From positions 62,001-126,000 of the forward strand of contig NZ_JBBPCC010000017.1 in assembly GCF_038070315.1 (NCBI RefSeq): 64,000 nucleotides of DNA, in the 5' to 3' direction. The notes below the pieces were generated by a model, which was not told where the DNA came from, ran no database searches, and saw only the letters and a list, made by a program, of their open reading frames with translations. Numbering within the stretch: position 1 is the stretch's first letter; each line of letters begins with the position of its first letter. This DNA is from Paenibacillus_G filicis. GTDB lineage: Bacteria; Bacillota; Bacilli; Paenibacillales; NBRC-103111. The position numbers were made by a program, and so were the translations under genes. Shown here piece after piece: positions 44,457 to 53,365 of the stretch.

Positions 44457-44957
44457 TGTAATAACAACCCCTCAGACTTAACATTGTTAAATGCGTATAG
44501 CTAATAAATTCACTATACCATAATAATCCATATGACAGATTATGGATTACCTTTCGTATTATGCAATGCTAGTCAGAAATATTATATCGCTCGCTGATTG
44601 AAACCACTATTAATCCTAGCCCAGCATTAATAGTTATGGTTTTTCACTACATAACATTCAATTTAGCGAATTGCTTGCTTACAACCCCAAAAAGATGCAT
44701 AAGTACCGTCAAAATCGTCTCTAAGACGTAGCTGACGGTTCTACACAAATTGAAGCGTGGCGAATCCCTGTCCAACAAGTTGTTTTGTATGGACAAGGGT
44801 TTGATTTTCCGAATCGTGGGTTGGCAAATCCACAATTCACCGCCGCGTGATGCTTAAATTATTTGGGATAGTAGCCTAGAGTCCTACCAACCCACTTCTT
44901 TAGCTACCCGCTTAACTTAATTGACGAACTTATCATCTTCTGTTCCGAGTCAGTTTC
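44457..44957. other. Intergenic region with repeat copy C
   Basis: Apart from repeat copy C (44670-44885) nothing gene-like is seen. The 44457-44660 part is AT-rich and presumably holds the promoter of the NERD-helicase gene. Confidence 0.6.
44670..44885. repeat. Cassette-like degenerate repeat, copy C
   Basis: Lies at the 3' end of the HEPN gene. It has GATTTTCCGAATCG...TTGGCAAATC, ATCCACAATT and CCGCCGCGTGATGCT in the same order as copy B. Its plus-strand frame reads VVLYGQGFDFPNRG and then ends at a TGA inside the repeat. Upstream similarity with copy B starts near GTACCGTC. Confidence 0.6.
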
Positions 44958-45911
44958 TTAGAGCCCCTCTTTCGATAACAGTTTCGCTTTTAGGATATCC
45001 AACATCTCCGCCAACAACGGATACAACATTTGAATATTCTTGCTCGCATTAACCATGTTATTAAAGTGACTCCATTCACTATCGACACGATGAATATAAT
45101 TTTCTTTCACAATATGATGAAAATTATCCTGTCGTAGTTGATGTAACTCTTTGTATTCCTCCGTTTCATATATGGATAACGCATGAGATAACAATTCAGG
45201 ATTTTTACCAGGCTGATCAGAGTAGTGCCGTATAAATTGCTCGAAGGTACTGATTTTGCCCAAGCCAGTATACTGATGTAAAATAACTGCCAATTTATCA
45301 AATACAGAATAAATTCGAATTATGGCAGACTCGATAAAATACGTATAGTCCATATTCTTAAAATATACTGTAACATCATGTAGCTCTTGGTCTGTCTCTT
45401 TCGCTCTTCCAATTAAATAACACGCATAACGCAGAGAATTTGTGGCCTCATGTAATCTAAAAATAGGATCAGTATGTCGGAGAATATACTTCGATTTCTC
45501 ATCCAATTTTCTAAGATATGGTGCAGCGACCGGCAATAACCCGGTGATATCAAAGATCAGGTTGGAAAGAGATTTAAACGAATTTTCTAACCGATTGTAC
45601 AACTCCCCAGCCATTTCTGTAGGAATTAGCTTATTAATTTTTACACTATTTATGGGGATACTCCATCTAAATCGAGCCAAGTCAATTGGTTGAATGCGAA
45701 TGAAACATTCCTTTTGGAAACGCTCAATAAAGAAATGTATAACCTCATATAATGCTTTTACGTTTAAGAAACATGATTCTGCTAATTGCTTCAGATCATC
45801 ATCCTTTTCATACTCTACATGGACAGAGAGCTCATGATCATTGCCTATTCGAATAGCTTCAATCGCAGATAAATGATTTTTCTCCACTAAATCTTTGAGT
45901 AATCGTAACAC
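44958..45911 (-). CDS. HEPN-domain protein (Cthe_2314-like)
   Basis: A helical 317-aa protein with FIESAIIRIYSVFDKLAVIL near residue 195 and LRQDNFHHIV near 260, the Rx4H HEPN motif. This layout is that of the Cthe_2314-like HEPN family, found in defence islands. The start is uncertain: GTG 45911 is the only start-like codon before the frame closes, and the nearest purine-rich site is about 20 bases upstream. It lies 32 bp after the 45944 gene, so they may be co-transcribed. RNase activity inferred. Confidence 0.7.
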   Translation of the reverse strand: MLRLLKDLVEKNHLSAIEAIRIGNDHELSVHVEYEKDDDLKQLAESCFLNVKALYEVIHFFIERFQKECFIRIQPIDLARFRWSIPINSVKINKLIPTEMAGELYNRLENSFKSLSNLIFDITGLLPVAAPYLRKLDEKSKYILRHTDPIFRLHEATNSLRYACYLIGRAKETDQELHDVTVYFKNMDYTYFIESAIIRIYSVFDKLAVILHQYTGLGKISTFEQFIRHYSDQPGKNPELLSHALSIYETEEYKELHQLRQDNFHHIVKENYIHRVDSEWSHFNNMVNASKNIQMLYPLLAEMLDILKAKLLSKEGL

Positions 45912-45943
45912 TTTACTTTTTGCAAATACTTCATCCTTCTTTA

Positions 45944-46378
45944 TTACTTATAGATCTGGCTATATTTCCAAGAGCGGTTGTTAAAATCGTATCCATAAAC
46001 CAATCCGGATAAACGAAGTGTTCTTTCCCATACACCTATTATGTGATGTGATGCATTAGCAAGAAAATATCGCGAACTAAAAAAGCTTCTATCATCTTTT
46101 TGACTTAGTCGTTCTTCATACAGAGAAATTTCACATGCAGCTAAATAAGTATACCTGTGGATATCCTCAAGAAGGGAAAATAGAAAACCATGATAGGAAT
46201 GTTGGAATCTTGCTCTCTCCATTGCTTCGTCTGTATAGCATGTATTCTCCTGTTCTAAAAACTCATCCCTTGTTTCTATACAAATCGAAGCCGCTTTGTC
46301 AAATAGTGGGTTGATCCACTCATTCTGGTTCATTACGTCCATACATCGCTGCTTAAGTTCTTTCAATCTATTACTCAT
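45944..46378 (-). CDS. Uncharacterised helical protein next to HEPN
   Basis: A 144-aa helical protein, MSNRLKELKQRCMDVMNQNE, ending NRSWKYSQIYK. ATG 46378 has AGGGGGT upstream; the frame extends 16 codons more without a site. No motif is recognised; it contains HHIIGVWERTL. The gene immediately precedes the HEPN gene and may be its partner or antitoxin; that is a guess from location. Confidence 0.5.
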   Translation of the reverse strand: MSNRLKELKQRCMDVMNQNEWINPLFDKAASICIETRDEFLEQENTCYTDEAMERARFQHSYHGFLFSLLEDIHRYTYLAACEISLYEERLSQKDDRSFFSSRYFLANASHHIIGVWERTLRLSGLVYGYDFNNRSWKYSQIYK

Positions 46379-46460
46379 TTTGACCCCCTGCAAATAGCGA
46401 TAATAATCTGCCGCCGATGGATACACATAGGAATGAGCTTGTCGGCTGCGCGGTGCTTGT

Positions 46461-47303
46461 TCAATGACTACTGGATGTCCTTGAGAACCTTCGGTTCTTA
46501 TCCCGCTCCGCCAAGATTTCCTCCTTAGAGACTTGTTGGAAATCCAAGACGAAAATCCAGGGTTTCACTTTTTCATAGTCCAAAAGGACGTAATTGTATC
46601 CTTCATGGAACCGGACACTGGGGTATCGGATAGCATCGAAGCCTGCTGATCGGGCCACATCCGCAACGAACCGAGTGAAAACGTAATGTGATTTATGCCA
46701 ACCCTCCCCCTCAGCCGGAGAACTAAGCAACGAAGACCACTGGATGGCTTGAATAATGCTATTCTCCTCAAGCTGTTCATCCATCAAATCGAGAACCTTC
46801 AGTGGCTCGGATACCTCGATTCTCCCTAGCATAATACCCTCGTTTGGCATCCGCATTTCATAGAAGCACGTCACGAGATCCTCAGCCAAGTAATATACTT
46901 GGTTGCCAGCATGATTGTACCTTCCTTCGGCAATGATCCCTCTTTTGGGTGCCATAAAGTCGATACTGGAGAAGCTATGCTTGGAGTCACACTTTCGCGC
47001 TCTGAACATTGGAGCTGGAAGGCTGATTACTGGGGTATGCTTAGATAGTCGATGGATTTCATCGAACACAGTCTGAGCAAACGGATGACTCAATAATAAA
47101 AAGGGGGTCTGTTCAGCAAGAGTAGCGATTTCCTCTACATCTGTTTCAAAACGAGTGGGCACATCAAACTTTAGCTCATAGGGACTGAAGAACTCGGTAA
47201 CGGGCCCCCCGCAATGTGGGCATGTCATCTGTTGAACGAGATAATAGAACTCCGATTCCGTGAAGGCATCACATAATCGAGTCCCATGATAAAAGGAATC
47301 CAA
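46461..47303 (-). CDS. RES-domain protein (NAD-targeting toxin family)
   Basis: A 280-aa protein. An N-terminal zinc-knuckle-like MTCPHCGGP (near 26) precedes a RES domain: MFRARKCDS (near 99), GRYNHAGNQVYYLAEDLVTCFYEMR (near 128) and SSPAEGEGWHKSHYVF. The Arg, Tyr, Glu and Ser residues that define RES are present. RES toxins deplete NAD+; the fused N-terminus marks the longer RES forms. The usual Xre/COG5642 antitoxin is not seen. A small gene 25 bp upstream could take that role. Confidence 0.8.
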   Translation of the reverse strand: MDSFYHGTRLCDAFTESEFYYLVQQMTCPHCGGPVTEFFSPYELKFDVPTRFETDVEEIATLAEQTPFLLLSHPFAQTVFDEIHRLSKHTPVISLPAPMFRARKCDSKHSFSSIDFMAPKRGIIAEGRYNHAGNQVYYLAEDLVTCFYEMRMPNEGIMLGRIEVSEPLKVLDLMDEQLEENSIIQAIQWSSLLSSPAEGEGWHKSHYVFTRFVADVARSAGFDAIRYPSVRFHEGYNYVLLDYEKVKPWIFVLDFQQVSKEEILAERDKNRRFSRTSSSH

Positions 47304-47327
47304 CGTAATCGTATTTCGTTGAAAATC

Positions 47328-47492
47328 TTAATCCCGGTTATTTATCCCGGGCCATGTTCGAATAAACTCCTCTGCGCAACCCTCGCAATAAAAGGTGTCC
47401 GCATTAAACCACGATTCCAGCTCGATATCGAAAAGCATGGACATTTCTTCGAACCGCTCATCCAGTTCCTCCGTTATTTTCTGTGCTTTCAT
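47328..47492 (-). CDS. Small acidic protein upstream of the RES gene
   Basis: A 54-aa acidic protein, MKAQKITEELDERFEEMSML, with YCEGCAEEF near the end. It is 24 bp upstream of the RES gene. Acidity and position suit an antitoxin, but there is no family match, and part of the frame overlaps a relic of an AraC-type gene. Confidence 0.4.
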   Translation of the reverse strand: MKAQKITEELDERFEEMSMLFDIELESWFNADTFYCEGCAEEFIRTWPGINNRD

Positions 47493-47721
47493 AGCGCTGA
47501 GTCGCCCCTCTCCTGTCAACAAGCCGATGACCGTCTCCCTTACGATCCGAAATGGAAAACGGCTCCTTATAAAAAAGTATCATTTCCATATTCGTACTTG
47601 GAATGATTCTTGGGAGATGATGCAGTTCATACTCAGAATTATCACTTTCCCAAGACCAACAACATTCGATAAACGACTGCAAAAGCGGACAAGGATACTC
47701 AAACCTGATATTCATCCACAT
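47458..47721 (-). pseudogene. Fragment of an AraC-family regulator
   Basis: The frame reads NIRFEYPCPLLQSFIECCWS, then HHLPRIIPSTNMEMILFYKEPF, the start of the N-terminal domain (DUF6597-like) of an AraC-type regulator. Then it loses similarity and stops; the DNA-binding half is missing. It overlaps the small acidic frame. The gene was truncated, probably during island formation. Confidence 0.6.
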
Positions 47722-47835
47722 TCAACTCCGGAACCAGGTATGTTTAACGGACATCATTTCAGCCGCCTTCCCCGTTCAATATGTACGCTTATTCGCTTGC
47801 TCCTACTATAACGATTTTAGCAAGCAAAACAGCAA

Positions 47836-47865
47836 AAATCCACAACCTGATGGGGTTGTGGATTT
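47836..47865 (-). terminator. Terminator downstream of the ssrA remnant
   Basis: AAATCCACAACC pairs with GGTTGTGGATTT around a 6-nt loop; on the minus strand it is followed by TTGCTGTTTTG. It directly follows the ssrA 3' end, as the native tmRNA terminator would. Confidence 0.75.
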
Positions 47866-47868
47866 ACA

Positions 47869-47891
47869 TGGTGGAGGCGAAGGGAGTCGAA
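47869..47891 (-). other. ssrA: 3' end of ssrA (tmRNA), att-site scar
   Basis: On the minus strand: TTCGACT (T-loop), CCCTT, acceptor strand CGCCTCC, A, CCA. This is the 3' end of a bacterial tmRNA, a classical integration target. The 5' strand of the T-stem and all upstream tmRNA sequence are absent; TTGAAACACCC occupies that place. So it is a duplicated attachment-site remnant and not a functional gene. Confidence 0.75.
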
Positions 47892-47942
47892 TTGAAACAC
47901 CCGAAAAAGATTTAGGCATCCCCCAATTAATCTATTAATTTC

Positions 47943-47960
47943 GTCAACAATCAGTCAACT
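47943..47960. repeat. GTCAAC direct repeats near the ssrA remnant
   Basis: GTCAACAA (47943) and GTCAACT (47954), spaced 11 bp, match the pair at 2758/2769. Candidate integrase arm sites. Confidence 0.4.
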
Positions 47961-48036
47961 CTACTTTTTTTAAGCCTCTGTTTCACACTTCCATCCCATC
48001 TGTACTACTCCCCAAACCCGCTCCACCACTGTAATC

Positions 48037-49539
48037 TCAGCCCTCTGTACCATTCCTCACCAACAAAGCCACAGATTCTACGTGAACGGTATGCGGAAAC
48101 ATATCCACCGGCTGCACCTCCACCGTCCTATACCCGCCATCCTCCAGCACTCTCAGATCCCGTGCCAGCGTCGACGGATTACAAGACACATACACCACCC
48201 GCTCCGGCTGCATAGCCAGGATCGTCTCCAGCAGCGCGGCGTCGCAGCCCTTGCGCGGCGGGTCGACGACGATGACGTCGGGGGCGATGCCCTGCTGGCG
48301 CCAGGCCGGGATGACGACCTCGGCGGGGCCGGTCTCGAACTGGACGTTGCGCATGCCGTTCAGCTGCGCATTGGCGCGGGCGTCGTCGATCGCCTCGGCG
48401 ACGATCTCGACGCCGTAGACCTTCCTCGCCTGCTGGGCGAGGAACAGGGAGATCGTGCCGATGCCGCAGTAGGCATCGATCACGGTCTCTTCGCCGGTCA
48501 GCGCGGCAAAGTCGAGGGCCTTGCGGTACAGGACCTCGGTCTGTACCGGGTTCACTTGGTAGAACGATCGCGCCGAGATCGCAAAGCGAATGTCGCCGAT
48601 CGTATCGTAGATTACGTCACGGCCCCACAGCACGACCGTGCGGTCGCCGAAGATGACGTTCGTGGTCCGCGTGTTGATATTCTGACAGATGCTCGTCACG
48701 CCGGGCACGGCCTCACGGATCAGACCGACCAGCTCGTCCCGGTGCGGGATGGACTCGCCGTTGGTGACCAGCACGACCATGATCTCGCCGGTATGGAAGC
48801 CATAGCGGGCGACGACATGCCGCAGCAGGCCGCGGCCCGTCTCTTCGTTGTACGCGCGGATGCCGAGCGAATCGGCCGCTTGCTTGACGACGCGGACGAC
48901 GTCGTCATTCTGCTCGTGCTGGATCAGACAGGCGTCCATGTCGATGATCCGGTGGCTGCCCTGTGCATAGAAGCCCGCGACCAGGCCGCCTTCTTCACTG
49001 CCCGGTCCCGCAGGGTTGTAGCCGATTGGCACCTGGGCCTTGTTGCGGTAGCGCCAAGGCTCGCTCATGCCGAGCGTTGGGTGAACGACGATACCCGTCG
49101 ACTCACCCTCGCCCTCACCCGCCACCTGCAGCTTGCCGATCCGCTCCAGGTTGTCCACCACGAGCTGGCGCTTCCAGCGGAGCTGGGCGTCATAGCTCAG
49201 GTGCTGGAGCTGGCAGCCGCCGCACTGGCTGTAGATCGGACAGGGTGCGTCGACCCGGTCGGGGCTCGCCTCGACGATGCCGAGCAGCTTGGCGTAGCCG
49301 TACTGCTTCTTCAGCTTCAGTACCTTGACGCGGACCTTCTCGCCCGGCAGCGCGCCTTGCACAAAAAGGGTAAAGCCGTTCACACGGCCTACCCCTTCCC
49401 CGTCATGTCCGAGGCCGACGATGTCAGCCAGATACTCTTCATTCTTCGCCACGGGAAGATCGCGCAGCTCTGCACCTTGTGCCGCTCCGGGCGACTGTCG
49501 GCTTGCGCCGCCGCGGCGTTTGGATTTATTCGTTTTCAT
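48037..49539 (-). CDS. rlmD: 23S rRNA (uracil-C5)-methyltransferase, RlmD/TrmA family
   Basis: A 500-aa SAM-dependent m5U methyltransferase. The N-terminal TRAM domain (LADIVGLGHDGEGVGRVNGF, near 38) is followed by the Fe-S Cys set CPIYSQCGGCQ (near 100). The catalytic domain has DAYCGIGTISLFLA (near 355), VDPPRKGC (near 423) and YVSCNPSTLARDL with the nucleophile Cys (near 452). Firmicutes carry paralogues modifying U747 and U1939, so the exact target is not settled by sequence alone. High GC, unlike the island. It ends a two-gene unit and overlaps the start of dgkB's end (14 bp). Confidence 0.9.
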   Translation of the reverse strand: MKTNKSKRRGGASRQSPGAAQGAELRDLPVAKNEEYLADIVGLGHDGEGVGRVNGFTLFVQGALPGEKVRVKVLKLKKQYGYAKLLGIVEASPDRVDAPCPIYSQCGGCQLQHLSYDAQLRWKRQLVVDNLERIGKLQVAGEGEGESTGIVVHPTLGMSEPWRYRNKAQVPIGYNPAGPGSEEGGLVAGFYAQGSHRIIDMDACLIQHEQNDDVVRVVKQAADSLGIRAYNEETGRGLLRHVVARYGFHTGEIMVVLVTNGESIPHRDELVGLIREAVPGVTSICQNINTRTTNVIFGDRTVVLWGRDVIYDTIGDIRFAISARSFYQVNPVQTEVLYRKALDFAALTGEETVIDAYCGIGTISLFLAQQARKVYGVEIVAEAIDDARANAQLNGMRNVQFETGPAEVVIPAWRQQGIAPDVIVVDPPRKGCDAALLETILAMQPERVVYVSCNPSTLARDLRVLEDGGYRTVEVQPVDMFPHTVHVESVALLVRNGTEG

Positions 49540-50515
49540 GCTCGTTATCGTCTCCGGTCTTCGGTTTCCACAGATTCATCAGATTCAGCGGATTATTGTT
49601 CTTGTAGGTCGTCTGCCCCGTCTCATCGACGAAGATGTTCAGATGCTGAGGCAGGTTGGTGAAGATGCACGGCAGCGTGCCGCCGAATTCGCCGTCCAGG
49701 TTGAGCTGGACATAGTCCGGCGAGGTGACCTGGATATGCTTGGTTTGCAGGTAGATCACATGCGAGTCATTCAGATGCTCGCCGCGCAGCGCCAGCGAGA
49801 CGACGCGGATGAACTCCGCGAGGTTGCACTTGCGCAGGATCAGCACGTCGAACAGACCGTCGCTGAGCGACGCATCCGGCGCCAGGCGCTCGAAGCCGCC
49901 GACGGAGTTGCTGTTCGAGATCAGGAACAGCATGACCTCCTCGTGCAGCTCGACCTCTGGCGTTCGGATGTAGACCTCGATCGGACGCAGCCGTGGCAGC
50001 TTCTCGAGGCCCTTCATATAGTAGGCCATCTGGCCGATCATCGTTTTCAGCTTGCTGGGCACCTCATAGGTCAGCTCGGTCATCGAGCCGCCCCCGGCGA
50101 TGTTGATGAAGTAGCGCTGATTCACCTTGCCCACGTCGATCGGGCGCGCGTGCTGACGCAGGATGACATCGACGGCGCCTTCCCAGTTGCGGGGGATGTT
50201 CAGCGCCCGGGCGAAGTCATTGGTCGTTCCCAGCGGCAAAATGCCCAGCGGCGGCCTGTTCTCTTTTTCGGCCATCCCGTTGATAACTTCATAGAGCGTA
50301 CCGTCCCCGCCCGCCGCGATGACGATATCGAAGCCCCGCGCCACCGCATCGGCGGCGGCCAGTGTAGCATCGCCCTCCCCGATGGTCGCATGCGTGCTCG
50401 TCTCGAGTCCGCCGCGCTCCAGCCGCTGTAAGATCTCCGGAAGACGCTTCTTCATCTCTTCGCGTCCCGAAGACGGATTATAGATCAACCTTGCCCGTTT
50501 GGCCCGTTCTGCCAT
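49526..50515 (-). CDS. dgkB: Diacylglycerol kinase
   Basis: A 329-aa lipid kinase. It has RLIYNPSSGRE (N-terminal), AAGGDGTLYEVINGM (near 68), GILPLGTTNDFARAL (near 93), VGKVNQRYFINIAGGG and the C-terminal QLNLDGEFGG. DgkB phosphorylates diacylglycerol released by lipoteichoic acid synthesis so that it returns to phospholipid synthesis. Its 3' end overlaps the start of rlmD by 14 bp; the two are translationally coupled, as is common in Bacillales. Confidence 0.92.
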   Translation of the reverse strand: MAERAKRARLIYNPSSGREEMKKRLPEILQRLERGGLETSTHATIGEGDATLAAADAVARGFDIVIAAGGDGTLYEVINGMAEKENRPPLGILPLGTTNDFARALNIPRNWEGAVDVILRQHARPIDVGKVNQRYFINIAGGGSMTELTYEVPSKLKTMIGQMAYYMKGLEKLPRLRPIEVYIRTPEVELHEEVMLFLISNSNSVGGFERLAPDASLSDGLFDVLILRKCNLAEFIRVVSLALRGEHLNDSHVIYLQTKHIQVTSPDYVQLNLDGEFGGTLPCIFTNLPQHLNIFVDETGQTTYKNNNPLNLMNLWKPKTGDDNEHENE

Positions 50516-50791
50516 ATCTGCTCACCCGTTCACCCCAAGTAATAACGCCGTGCGGCGCCCTGACCCTTGACCCCATGTTAACCTTTACTTATGGATTCGG
50601 CCCTGCCGTCAAAAATCCTGTTCCCACCCGGCGGACGTCATCCTACTTATTTAACCGTTCCTGCGTCACTTGCCACGCACGCACGGACTGGTAGCCCTTT
50701 CAAGCCGCAATGCCTTAATCTGCGTCCAGACTAACTGCGATCCATTACCCGTCAGCAGCCTCTGCAAGCATCGGCAAAGCTCAGAGCCGTG

Positions 50792-51571
50792 CTATCCCGC
50801 ATACCCGCACTGTTCCAGCATCCCGGCGATCTGACGCTCCATCCACAGGGACACACCCGGATGCGGCAGCAGCGACTGCCCGTTGTAGCGATATTCGCAT
50901 CCCTCGAAGCGTTCCGGGATCACCTGCCCGGTAAAATACCCCTCGCTGAGGAATAGCGGAGCGACCAGCACCGTGCAGCCCGGCAGACGGCGGCTCCAAG
51001 TCCGCAGCTTCCACCCGACCTGATCGGGCAGCAGCATCACGCCGTCCGCTCCGGCATAGCCGCCGAGCGTCTGGATGCGAGCAGCCAGCTTCTCCAATCC
51101 CTGCCGCCAGGCAGTATGGAAGCCTTTCTCTACACTGCCGTGTCCGACGAGGAGCACAAGCTCCTGCTCAGGACACTCGGACAGCGGACTCAGCTTCTCA
51201 TGCACGATCTCGGCGATCAAGGGATCATCGTCGATCGGCTGGGCGAGGTGAATCGCGGCCTTGATCCGGAAGGGCTCCATGTCGGTAGGAAGCAGCGGCG
51301 ACAGCTTCATGCCGAGTGCATAGCTGATCTCATCGATATGTGTGCTGCCGGAGGAGACGAACAGCGGGATGACGATGATGTCCGTCACGCCCTGCGCCTC
51401 CAGCATGTCGATGCCGTCCTGGATGAGCCGTCCCTCGACGATCTCCAGATAAGCGGATACGATCAGAATTCCGGGCGGCAGCTGCACCGCATGGACGGCC
51501 TCGTCCACAAGCCTTACCCATTCCTCGCTCCGGGAGCCGTGACTTATGACTAATATCCCGTATTTTACCAC
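50792..51571 (-). CDS. Sirohydrochlorin chelatase / CbiX-type protein
   Basis: A 259-aa protein with VKYGILVISHGSRSEEWVRL at the N-terminus (the SHGSR motif of CbiX/SirB) and DIIVIPLFVSSGSTHIDEIS. A second half has LLVGHGS and VLVAPLFLSEGYFTG, the duplicated domain. Members insert Fe or Co into sirohydrochlorin for siroheme or cobalamin. GTG 51571 follows GGAGAGGGGGC. Isolated, no siroheme or cobalamin genes beside it, so the metal cannot be chosen. Confidence 0.85.
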   Translation of the reverse strand: MVKYGILVISHGSRSEEWVRLVDEAVHAVQLPPGILIVSAYLEIVEGRLIQDGIDMLEAQGVTDIIVIPLFVSSGSTHIDEISYALGMKLSPLLPTDMEPFRIKAAIHLAQPIDDDPLIAEIVHEKLSPLSECPEQELVLLVGHGSVEKGFHTAWRQGLEKLAARIQTLGGYAGADGVMLLPDQVGWKLRTWSRRLPGCTVLVAPLFLSEGYFTGQVIPERFEGCEYRYNGQSLLPHPGVSLWMERQIAGMLEQCGYAG

Positions 51572-52004
51572 ACTGCACGCCCCCTCTCCAAAAACGAGCC
51601 GAGTTTTTCGCACATGAACACGAAAAATCCCGCTCAGCGGCGATCAACGCGACCGAGTAGGATTCGCTTCTTGCTATGTTGCCCCCGCCTGAGAGGCCGG
51701 GTGAAGCCGGTGTTCTTCGCTGCTGCTGAGATCACCCAGGACTCAGAGCTAAGAAAGCCTCTGTTGACGCTGCACATCTGCCCGGCCCCCGGAGAGACTG
51801 CTGATCATCCAGACAGCCGAGCTCCTTCCGGCAAAGCAAAGAACTGATCCGGCCTTCCGTTGCCTGCGCGCCGTTACAGCCTCCGCCGCTTGTCCAGGGC
51901 TATCCTCAACCTCACGCCTGACAAACGCTGACAGGCTGCCCCATTGTCCTCCGCAGCATGGCCCCGAACGACGGTGCAGCCGCCAGCCTTGGGCACTAAC
52001 AGCT
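51572..52004. other. GC-rich intergenic region
   Basis: No credible gene. It contains a GTTTTTCG/CGAAAAA-type hairpin near 51600-51630 and several GC-rich stems in 51690-51800. I looked for a cobalamin riboswitch and found no matching core. Nothing else is visible. Confidence 0.5.
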
Positions 52005-52295
52005 CTAGCGTCCGAGCCGCTCCAGCGTCATTTTATAGCCGTCATTGCCATAGTTCAAGCAGCGCTTGACCCTGGAGATCGTCGCCGTGCTGGCGCCTGT
52101 CTCCGCTTCGATCTGATTGTACGTATTGCCCTTGCGCAGCATACGCGCTACCTCCAGACGCTGGGACAGCGACTGAATTTCGTTCACCGTACACAAATCG
52201 TCAAAGAATACGTAGCATTCCTCTATATCCTTGAGCGTCAAAATCGCTTCGAACAGTTGGTCTATCGCTTTATCGTTCAACTTCTTCAATTGCAT
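52005..52295 (-). CDS. yerC: YerC/YecD family TrpR-related regulator
   Basis: A 96-aa helical DNA-binding protein, MQLKKLNDKAIDQLFEAILT, with the TrpR-like helix-turn-helix RLEVARMLRKGNTYNQIEAE then TGASTATISRVKRCLNYG. Widely conserved in Bacillales; the target is not firmly known. Single gene, with its promoter presumably in the 52296-52600 divergent region. Confidence 0.92.
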   Translation of the reverse strand: MQLKKLNDKAIDQLFEAILTLKDIEECYVFFDDLCTVNEIQSLSQRLEVARMLRKGNTYNQIEAETGASTATISRVKRCLNYGNDGYKMTLERLGR

Positions 52296-52601
52296 TAACG
52301 TTCAACCCCTCGATGATCGATCAAACCCTATCTTACTCTGAAATGGGTTCGGTTTACAATGGAATCACACACCAAACACTCTAGTATTCGACGCGCCTAT
52401 CTAAAATCCTTCCTTTTCGTAAGTATAACATCACTTTTAAGCGATAAAGTGCTAAATCCCCAATAGGCCAAAATCTACAAACCCGTGACAGGAGTCCATA
52501 CCATCCATTTGCCTAGCACATACATTATACAAGAAAACCGATGATGGATGAAAGTCCGCCGCAGCAGGACTGCGAGATTTTGGATAAAGGAATGAACAGC
52601 C
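52296..52601. other. Divergent promoter region
   Basis: About 300 bp between yerC and the VrrA/YqfQ-like gene. AT-rich compared with its neighbours, with TACAAT-like and TATACA-like hexamers. No clear promoter pair or repeats. Confidence 0.4.
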
Positions 52602-53180
52602 ATGACATGGACGAAACAAACGATCGGCAACCGCGGCATCGTTCCGCGAGCCTCAGCCCTGCCGGGAGGCCGTGGAAGAGCGCCTTATGGCTACGGCTCA
52701 CGACCGCCGGTGCAGACGCGGAGCTTGACGCAGGGAAGCTATGCCGATTCCAGCCTCTTCGGCAATTACCCGGGCCTCGGAGGCGCGGAGCTGCCGGTTC
52801 AGCAAGCAGCGGCCCTCGTGCCGCAATCTGTCGCCCCGGCCCAGGGAGGCGGCGGTGCGCTCTCCGGTCTGGCCTCGATATTCGGAGGCGGGGGGAGCAG
52901 CGCCGGAGGAAGCGGCAGCAGCTTTAACATTCAGCAGATTAAGCAAGTTGTCGACCGGATGGGCGGCATTGACGGGATCGTCGACACCTTCGGCAAAATG
53001 CAAAAAATGGTCCAGAGCGTCCAGCAGATGGCGCCGATGATCAAGCTGCTGATGGGCTCCTTCGGCAAAGGGAAGAAAGCCGCGGCAGAAGAGGAAGCCG
53101 AAGAAGCTTCCCGCCGCAGACGGCGCCGCAAGCGCAAGACTGCCGGAGCACGCGGCCGCAAGCGGAGATCACGCCGCTAA
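52602..53180 (+). CDS. VrrA/YqfQ-like protein
   Basis: A 192-aa low-complexity protein. A Gly/Tyr/Ser-rich N-terminus is followed by FNIQQIKQVVDRMGGIDGIV and FGKMQKMVQSVQQMAPMIKLLMGSFG, the conserved part of the VrrA/YqfQ family of spore-forming bacteria, and a strongly basic Arg/Lys C-terminus. AAAGGAATG precedes the ATG. Role unknown; possibly spore-associated. Confidence 0.8.
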   Translation: MTWTKQTIGNRGIVPRASALPGGRGRAPYGYGSRPPVQTRSLTQGSYADSSLFGNYPGLGGAELPVQQAAALVPQSVAPAQGGGGALSGLASIFGGGGSSAGGSGSSFNIQQIKQVVDRMGGIDGIVDTFGKMQKMVQSVQQMAPMIKLLMGSFGKGKKAAAEEEAEEASRRRRRRKRKTAGARGRKRRSRR

Positions 53181-53327
53181 CGGCCGAAGCCGGATGGCAG
53201 CTCGAGAGGGAAGCCACGCTCTCCCCTCCATTCTGTAAGGCTTCAGCTGAAGCGCGGGGAGAGACCGGCAGCAAGGCCAAGCCTTATCAGCCTTGCTGCC
53301 TGAAGCTCCATATAAGCTATAAGCTTT

Positions 53328-53365
53328 GGCTGCTCCCGGTCATTTTGCCGGAGGCAGCCTTTTTT
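53328..53365 (+). terminator. Intrinsic terminator
   Basis: GGCTGCTCCCGG and CCGGAGGCAGCC pair with a small asymmetry, followed by six Ts. Probably ends the VrrA/YqfQ-like transcript. Confidence 0.8.

Noticed and set aside
40908..44885. Integron attC sites or CRISPR repeats
   Set aside because: The repeats lack the RYYYAAC/GTTRRRY layout, no IntI is present, and there are no regular spacers or cas genes.
48082..49662. Long plus-strand open frame opposite rlmD
   Set aside because: GC-rich antisense shadow; the minus-strand protein has all RlmD motifs, and the plus-strand product has no recognisable domain and Arg/Asp/Ala-rich composition.
51650..51850. Cobalamin riboswitch upstream of the CbiX-type gene
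   Set aside because: I could not find the conserved B12-box or core helices on the minus strand; only generic GC-rich stems.
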